From the NCBI GenBank assembly GCA_050084985.1, contig JBITNC010000001.1, forward strand, positions 101,990,001-102,054,000: DNA of 64,000 nucleotides. The letters are read 5' to 3'. The position numbers and the translations under genes were made by a program. Positions 57,851 to 64,000 of the stretch are shown here, piece by piece. The stretch is from Nageia nagi. Taxonomy: Eukaryota; Pinophyta. Under the pieces are notes generated by a model. That model did no database searches and had not been told where the DNA came from. It saw nothing but the letters and a program-made list of their open reading frames with translations. Numbering within the stretch: position 1 is the first letter of the stretch; each line of letters opens with the position of its first letter.

Positions 57851-59770
57851 TACCATAAGTTGCCTTGGTCAATAATATACTCTCATAAGGAGGATTACTA
57901 ACTATTTTATAAGGTTGTGACATATGTTAGATTGGCCAAATTATTATCTTGATTAGGTTTCAAGTTGTCCTCATAGGTTATTAGGATAGTCTCGAATGGA
58001 CGTGTGAACATATGATATCACTACACATGCTTGTCCACCTATATGGAGTTATGTTCAAACCAACAGAGGACTTAAGGCCAATTAATAAGTACAAAATTTT
58101 TACCATTTGGATCATTAAATTGAAGGCTCTATTCTGCCTTATCCTCACCTCGTGGCTCCCTAAATAAGTCATGTTGTAAAATATACATGTAGATTTGTTC
58201 ATTTTAAGGAGTGCACTTTCAATGTTAGTGATTTTGTAATGATAAAGCAAATGTGCATAGCATAAAGTAAAGAGTGCAAAACAAATGATACATCATCCAA
58301 TAATAATTGAAACCTAAGAATTCAATGGGTTTTGTTACTAACCCCAAAATGACCTCTTTACATAAGTTCCATAATTTTGCACAAGTTCACCCAAAATTTT
58401 GCATAAGTTCACTAATTTTAAGTAAAAAAATTAAGTAAAGCCCCCTGTTTTCTCTTAAAAATATTGAACTTTAGCAAAAAAATTCCCTTTCAATATAGCA
58501 TTTGCAATTTAACCTTAGGAAAAGAAATTAACTTTTAACATTAAAGGAAAAAATTGCTACATTTGCACTAAAAAAAATCATCCCCTTTGCAGTTTTGACA
58601 AAAAATATTAATACTAAAGGTTAAAAAATAACTCCAAAAAAATGTCTCTCCCTTGCAATTTTACCTTAGCATTAAAAACTTTTACTTTTAAATTCTCTTA
58701 CACTTAAAACATTTTTCAAAATGAACATAACTTCGTATTTAATGTTCATGGTTCTAGGCAATAGTCATTTATGCTTTCATAGGAAACTTAAGCCTATTTT
58801 AAGTTAAAAAATTGCATTTTCCCCCTTTTTGGTACTTTTAAAAAAATGCCTTGCCAAGTAAAAAATAATTCCTCTTTTGCAATTTAATCTAAAAAATTGC
58901 TTAAGCAAAAAAGCTTGATGCTAGTAAATTATTTTCCTTAAAAATATTCTTATTAATTTCATTCCTTTTTAATAAAGTGCATCCCTTTTTTACAATAAGT
59001 ATTCAAAAAAAATCCCTCCTCTCTATTTTTTGAAATCCTCTTAAAAAATAAAAAACTTTGTAAATTTTAAGAGGATAAATTATTCCTCCTGCAACAAATT
59101 TAATGTAAAACATTTGCCTCCACTTCACTACATGTCAAGCTCATTAAGATAAGATAAGATAAAAAAATAAAATGGTAGTGGATTGAGGGCAAGGAGAGGC
59201 AGCTTGAGATGTGAGTGGGAGGCACTAATTGAGGCAAAGGCCAAAGAAGTGATAATGGACTAAGGTTAGGGAGAGGCAGACTAAGACACAAGTTGGGTAG
59301 TAATGAAGATGAGTAGGGTATTCTATTTACAGGAAGAGAGTGTGAGAGACACCCACAAACCAATTTGAATGTAGTCAAACTTGAGAGGAGTAACCCTTAT
59401 GGGTAGTATGGAGGAGAGAGCTATAGATAGTTGATGCTAGTGCTAGGGGTTTACAACAGTTGAGTTGGGAGTTGGGTAGAGGTCACATAAGGTAGCATGT
59501 AGGGTTTGTAAGGTCTGCAGTGGATCACAAGAAGATGTTAAAAAAAATGGCATAGCAACATATTGTTATGAATTCAACAAAAATTATACCAAAAATTGTA
59601 ACTAACATCAAAATGTTAGTATTATTTAGAAGAATTCCAAAAACAATGAAAGAGGATAAGGAAGTTATACCTTCACAAACCTTTTACCTCAACCAAGGAT
59701 GTTGATGAAACTCTAAGAAGAGGGATGAAAGACCTTCAATATCTTAAATACAAGCCTCCAAGAATGGCTT
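57851..59770 (-). other. Copia A leader
   Basis: Non-coding region between 5' LTR and gag, homologous to parts of the copia C leader. The clearest block is 58000-58260 (reverse of 35280-35560). The sequence next to the LTR (59770-59640) matches 33010-33120 in copia C, but the PBS itself is deleted. The - strand frame at 59378-59100 is Leu/Pro/Ser-rich and is probably not a gene. Confidence 0.7.
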
Positions 59771-60281
59771 TGAAGGATTTAAACCTAAAATAATAAAATC
59801 TTAATCTCCCAAGATCACTTGAAATCTCTCTTAAACATCAACACTCAAAGCATAAATTCAATAACCAATCTCACAAATTTGACATATATATAAAGTGGTT
59901 CCTCTCATGCAAGAGATTACATCCACTAAATAATATCTTTCTCATTCATAAAGATAACTCTCTTACAAGACTTCTTTCTTCCTCTTCTAACACTAATCCT
60001 AGAGCATAACTTTGTTTCAACTTTTGGTGTGTGATCACAAGGAGAGGGCCTTCTATTTATAGGAAAAAATATCCATTGGATCACCATTTTAACCATTGTA
60101 CAAAGATATGACATGCTTCACCCTTTTACCTGAGGGGCATGCTTAGGAGAAGGAGTGTAGGACAAGTTACATTATCATCTTTACTTAAATACTTAAGGTA
60201 TCTAGGGATACCTTTAAGTATTGGTGAATTTACAAGAAGAACATTACAAAATATTTCAATAATGTATTATACATTCCAACA
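59771..60281 (-). repeat. Copia A 5' LTR
   Basis: On the - strand from TGTTGGAATGTATAATAC (60281) to ...TTTAAATCCTTCA (59771), 511 bp. It aligns with 17104-17611 throughout and carries a TATA-like 'cctataaatagaaggcc' equivalent. It is followed by the TCCAT half of the target duplication. Confidence 0.88.
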
Positions 60282-60286
60282 TCCAT

Positions 60287-61577
60287 AAGTTGCAAGGCTT
60301 ATCAATTGGAACCACACAAATGATCACTTTACATGGAATGGAGAAGTTTCTCAAACAAAGTCACCAAGGAGTTAACACAATTATGTCATATGGAATTATT
60401 TGCAACAACAATAAGTAAGACATCTACATATATGAAGAAGGTGATAAACTAATTCAGTTTAATATTCGAAATGCAACATGATTACCTCCTTAGTACTAAG
60501 ATCATATGATTCCATTAATCCTTGGTAGTTTCCCACCAAACATTTTCCCTTACAAGTAACCCTTATCAACATAAAAGTAAAATTGAAAAAATGGTAGTGG
60601 AGTTATTAGATATAAGGTTCATGAAAAAAGATATCAATCCCTTATTAGCTTTGGTATATTGGTAAAAGAGGATGGATTTGGATGATTATGCAATTCTTTT
60701 CATGAACTAAACAAAATCACTATTAAAGATAAAATTTTCATCCCATTTATTTATGCTATGTTGAATGAGTTATATAAGGCAAAATTTTTCTTCAAGCTTG
60801 ACCTTCATTATGGTAAACATCAAATTAGAATGAATAAGGTTGACATTATAAAAACTATTTTTAATACTCATAAACATCATTATAAGTTCCTTTTCATGCC
60901 ATTCAACTTTACTAACTCACTATTTACATTCCAAAGCCCCATGAATCAAGTACTGAAGCCCTACATTTAGAAGTTTGTATTGGTGTTGTTTGATGATCAT
61001 ATATAATTGGGAGGACAATTTTCAACACATTACAATGGTGTTTTAATTATTTTTTAAAAGGTCTAAACATGCATTTAGTATCTTTAAGGTAGAATATTTG
61101 GGATACATCATCTTCAAGTAGGGTGTTTGAGTCGATCTAATAAATGTTAAAGCCATGGTGAATTGACTAATGTTCAATACATTGTAGGGATTACTCAAAT
61201 TGATAGGATATTATCACAAATTTTTTAAAGATTAGAAAAATTACAGTGCCACTCATTTCTATGCTACATAAGAACTCATTCCATTGGAGAGAGGTAATAA
61301 TTCTAGCATTTTTGAACACCTAAGATTCCACTTACCTTATCTTAAAAGGGTGCTTGATAAAATATCTCTATACAAATGAAAATTTTTGAATTATATGATA
61401 AAGAATTTATTGTATTTCAAGTAGAGGACATTATCAATAGGATAACCTATTAGCTTCTCTCTCTTATAATTATAAATTTTATTATTGAATGTCAAGGGAT
61501 ACGATTGGAAGATGTTGCTTGGGAACCAATCCACATAATCTAAAAATAGTTTTTAGAATTTTAATCATTTAGGTCAA
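60287..61577 (+). pseudogene. Chromovirus remnant, 3' half: RT and chromodomain
   Basis: It resumes the chromovirus frame with 'KLQGL' and 'MEKFLKQSHQGV' (60288-60390). RT runs from about 60600, with an open part at 60758-60970: 'MLNELYKAKFFFKLDLHYGK', 'HQIRMNKVDIIKTIFNTHKH' and 'FLFMPFNFTNSLFTFQS'. The catalytic 'F-D-D' is recognisable near 60990 ('LLFDDHI'). The thumb region continues to 'NSFHWRE' (about 61270). After a short unmatched stretch it jumps to a chromodomain-like C-terminus at 61430-61570 ('VEDIINRIT', 'LEDVAWEPIHII'). RNase H and almost all of integrase are deleted. Many stops are present. Confidence 0.82.
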
Positions 61578-61835
61578 TGAAGGAAACAAATCTAAATGAC
61601 TAAATCCCTATTATACAAAGATCACATGAAGTCTCTCTAAAACATCATCACAATAGCATAAACACAATAGTCAATCTCATAAAGTTGACACCAATATAAA
61701 GTGGTTCCTCCAACCATTGGAGCACATCCATTAATATAATATTTTATTATCAAAGAACACTCTCTTACAAAAACCCTTTCTCACTTCTCCTACAACCTAA
61801 ACAAGAACATAACTTTGTTACAAATTTGAGTAGGC
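61578..61835 (-). repeat. Truncated LTR fragment of the copia A/B/C family
   Basis: It begins TGAAGGAAACAAATC (the LTR 3' end in - orientation) and follows the copia A LTR through 'aaagtggttcctcc' and 'gagcataac'-like sequence, then stops matching near 61835. About half of an LTR remains. It abuts the chromovirus chromodomain. Confidence 0.7.
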
Positions 61836-62984
61836 CAAACTTTTGCAAGGAAAACTTGATATATATGAATTTTACCTTTTCGAATTTTGAACCTAAAAAG
61901 AATTGTGAGAGTTGATAGTTCAAATGAAGAATTTTTGTGTGAAATTATTTGATTTTATATTTTAAATATTATTTTTGAAATATAAAAAAATCATAAAATG
62001 AAGAGAAAAATAAATGAGGAAATATGGGAAAATTTTGAGATCCTCCCAACTTACCCTTATGAATAGGTCTCAAGCTTGACCTTAAAACGTACATAACTTT
62101 CTTATTTTTTCTCAATTTGAGTTGATTTTTTTCTCTCTTTGGGTTTGTTTAGAGTGTTATTAGGTTTCAAAGTTGATTTCTATTGTTCCTTAATTTTTGA
62201 AAATTTTTATGACTAAAAATGAATTATTTCTGACTTGGAAAATCTTCATTTCCCTGAAAATGCTCAAAATGGCCTACTAAAGATGAAAGACTAATGTCAT
62301 TTTTTTAGATATAAATTTTTTCAAAAATAAGGTCAAGGTTAGCCTTTTTGATATTCTATAGGGTCAAATTTGGCCCTATTAATAGGTCTAATAGCCTCAA
62401 AATTTACCTCGATGGACCCTTATTATTATTATTATTTTTTACTTTCTATTTCTAAAGTAAATAATTATTTATCACTTATGATGATTTTTAGCTTTTTTAC
62501 TAATATTTTTTTCAACTTTATCAAAAGGAAAAGGCACCCTTTTTAAATTGAAAACTTGTGCAAATTAAAAAGCTAACTAAATTTGAAAATTGACCGTGCA
62601 ACTAACATTTTGAGATTGAGATAAAAAATTAGAAACTTTTTATGACTAAAAATACCTTAAAAAAAGGTTTAGGTTAGTGTTTTCTTTATACAAGGATAAG
62701 GTTGGCCTTATTTTTATCTCAAATTAACCTAAGATTTAAACTAAAGCTTTTTGAGATGATCATAATACCTATTTTTCATCATTTGCATGAATTTTTAAGT
62801 CAATTATTAGATAGACATTGATTTATGCATATAATTTCTTAATAAGCATGATTTTTGTAACAAGTTTGTGACCCTTTCAAATAATATGAAACCTATTTTC
62901 ATTAATCATAAAATAAATCTAAATATAGTACGTATGCAACCACCCAACTATGATATCCATTTTAGGATTATCTCTCCTTAACAA
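61836..62984. other. No gene recognised
   Basis: Very AT-rich sequence with no frame of note and no obvious repeat relationship to the rest of the window. Confidence 0.5.
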
Positions 62985-63570
62985 TGTTGGGTTGGAGCAC
63001 GATTACCAAGATGGAACATGCTACCAAAGGGGTAGTAACAAACAAAAAATAGTTGGAGGAATAAAGCCAAGATGGAATTACAATGTGCTATGCAAATCTA
63101 GACTAGATATTATGTTGTTTACAAAGGCTTGATATTATATATAGGCCATGATATATAGATTAAATGTGTACTATTTTTGTGTATGAGTCAAGCATTCTAG
63201 ATTAGTAATATCTATTAGAGAGAAATACAAATATTGATTAAAATATGTAAGTGTAATCTCTGGCATTGAATGTTCAACAAAGATAAAACAACAAGGAAGT
63301 GTTGTTGATGTATTTCTTTCTAGATGTAATGGCTCCAAGCACAAGGATTGATAGCTTCTTTGAGGATGTAGCCCACATTGGGTGAACCTCATTAATTTTC
63401 TTATCTCCTCATTTATGGTTTGGATTTTGTTTACTATTTTATGTTCACATTATTTATTCTACATATTTAAATCAAATAGAAAATATATTGCTTGATGAAT
63501 TATAAAAAATTAATTCATACTAATAAGAGGTATAAGATCTTTTGTGTTGGTGCTTGACAATTGCTTATGA
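62985..63570 (+). repeat. Putative 5' LTR and leader of copia D
   Basis: It begins TGTTGGGTTGGAGCACG at 62985 and contains a TATA-like 'gatattatatataggcc' (63130) and a 'gtagcccacattgggtgaac' block (63369-63388), as found in plant copia LTRs. The 3' edge and PBS are not clear, and the second LTR would lie beyond the window. The call rests on these motifs and on the gag that follows. Confidence 0.5.
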
Positions 63571-63596
63571 GTTTCTAATTGATCAGGAAAAGTAAT

Positions 63597-64000
63597 ATGA
63601 TAGAGGAAAGACTAAAGATAAAAGAATTCAATGGCATAAATTTTCAATATTGGAAGATGCAAATGGGGAATTACCTTTATCAAAAGGATCTCCACTTCCC
63701 TCTTGAAGGAAAGAAACCCACAAATTTGAATGATGATGAATGGGGACTCTTGTACAGAAAGGCATTGGGAGTTGTGAGGTTATGTCTTAGCTTAAGTGTT
63801 GCCTTCAATATATCCAAGGAGACATAATCAAAGGGAGTTATGGAAGTTTTGAAAAAGATGTATGAGAATTGTTTAGCCTCTAATAAGGTACATCTTTTTT
63901 ATTTATTTATTAAAACCAATGGGTAAGTTTGATATTAATCAAAAAGAAAATTGAGTTTTAAAGGACCTCAAAAACCTTTTACATATAAAATGAAGCATTC
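63597..64000 (+). pseudogene. Copia D gag, start only (runs off window)
   Basis: The ATG at 63597 opens 'MIEERLKIKEFNGINFQYWK', the typical start of copia gag (UBN2/DUF4219-like region: F-x-G-x-N-F-x-x-W). It continues with 'MQMGNYLYQKDLHFPLEGKK', 'DDEWGLLYRKALGVVRLCLS' and 'SVAFNISKET'. One in-frame TAA follows at 63825, after which the same frame continues with 'VMEVLKKMYENCLASNKVHL'. Near 63920 the frame is lost. This gag differs from that of copia A/B/C, so it belongs to another copia lineage. The remainder lies outside the window. Confidence 0.82.

Larger units (their letters stand above)
17104..60281 (-). mobile_element. Copia A: Ty1/copia element on - strand, carrying nested insertions
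   Basis: The 3' LTR is 17104-17611 and the 5' LTR is 59771-60281, both in - orientation with TG...CA ends. Flanking 5-mers are CCCAT (17099-17103) and TCCAT (60282-60286), a target duplication with one mismatch. Reading down the - strand: 5' LTR, leader (59770-57850), gag (57850-57530 and 56345-55850), protease (about 55800), integrase (55460-54840 and 22505-22250), RT (22200-21122), RNase H (18993-18370), 3' UTR repeats, polypurine tract and 3' LTR. It is interrupted by a Tat element (22506-54834), a non-autonomous element (18994-21121) and a probable solo LTR (about 56350-57530). Without these the element is about 7.5 kb, similar to copia C. Its target is the chromovirus coding region. Confidence 0.85.

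Overview
This window looks like nuclear DNA of a large-genome seed plant. A gymnosperm such as a conifer is my best guess, from AT-rich sequence, kilobase-scale introns and LTR retrotransposons nested inside one another, but the species cannot be fixed from sequence alone. I found no rRNA, tRNA or CRISPR array, and only one host gene.

Region 1 (about 1-15,000): the 3' two thirds of PRP39, a U1 snRNP-associated pre-mRNA splicing factor made of HAT repeats, lies on the + strand in eleven constitutive-looking exons (7871-14356). Its 5' exons were not found and probably lie upstream of the window. A phase-neutral 84-nt candidate cassette exon (9102-9185) sits in one intron. Upstream are fragments of a small TRIM-like LTR element in both orientations (3063-4774), the 3' end of a decayed LINE (6125-7140, - strand) and three copies of a 115-bp tandem repeat just before the first recognised exon.

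Region 2 (about 16,140-61,580) is a single nested stack of retrotransposons, and the split halves can be matched. Level 0 is a decayed chromovirus (Ty3/gypsy, + strand): gag-protease at 16140-17103 and RT plus chromodomain at 60282-61577. Level 1 is copia A (- strand, 17104-60281), inserted between the chromovirus protease and RT. Level 2, inside copia A: a 2.1-kb non-autonomous LTR element with a GC-rich interior (18994-21121, TSD TTATC); a very large Ty3/gypsy element of Tat type (22506-54834, two 1176-bp LTRs); and a probable solo LTR (about 56350-57530). Level 3, inside the Tat element: copia B (24837-29112) and copia C (32492-41203, TSD GTCAC), both of the same family as copia A. This family was therefore active both before and after the Tat insertion.

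The most interesting content is in the Tat element. Besides gag, protease, RT and RNase H it carries a second RNase H-like domain of archaeal type before integrase. Between integrase and the 3' LTR, on the opposite strand, it carries a decayed reading frame with the hallmarks of the plant mobile domain (PMD, aminotransferase-like) family.

Region 3 (61,578-64,000): a fragment of the copia A/B/C LTR, about 1.1 kb of AT-rich sequence, then the LTR-like leader and start of gag of a different copia element (copia D) that runs off the window.

All retroelement reading frames contain stops or frameshifts, so none seen here is an intact autonomous element. Domain calls come from reading translations by eye. 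No search or alignment was run.
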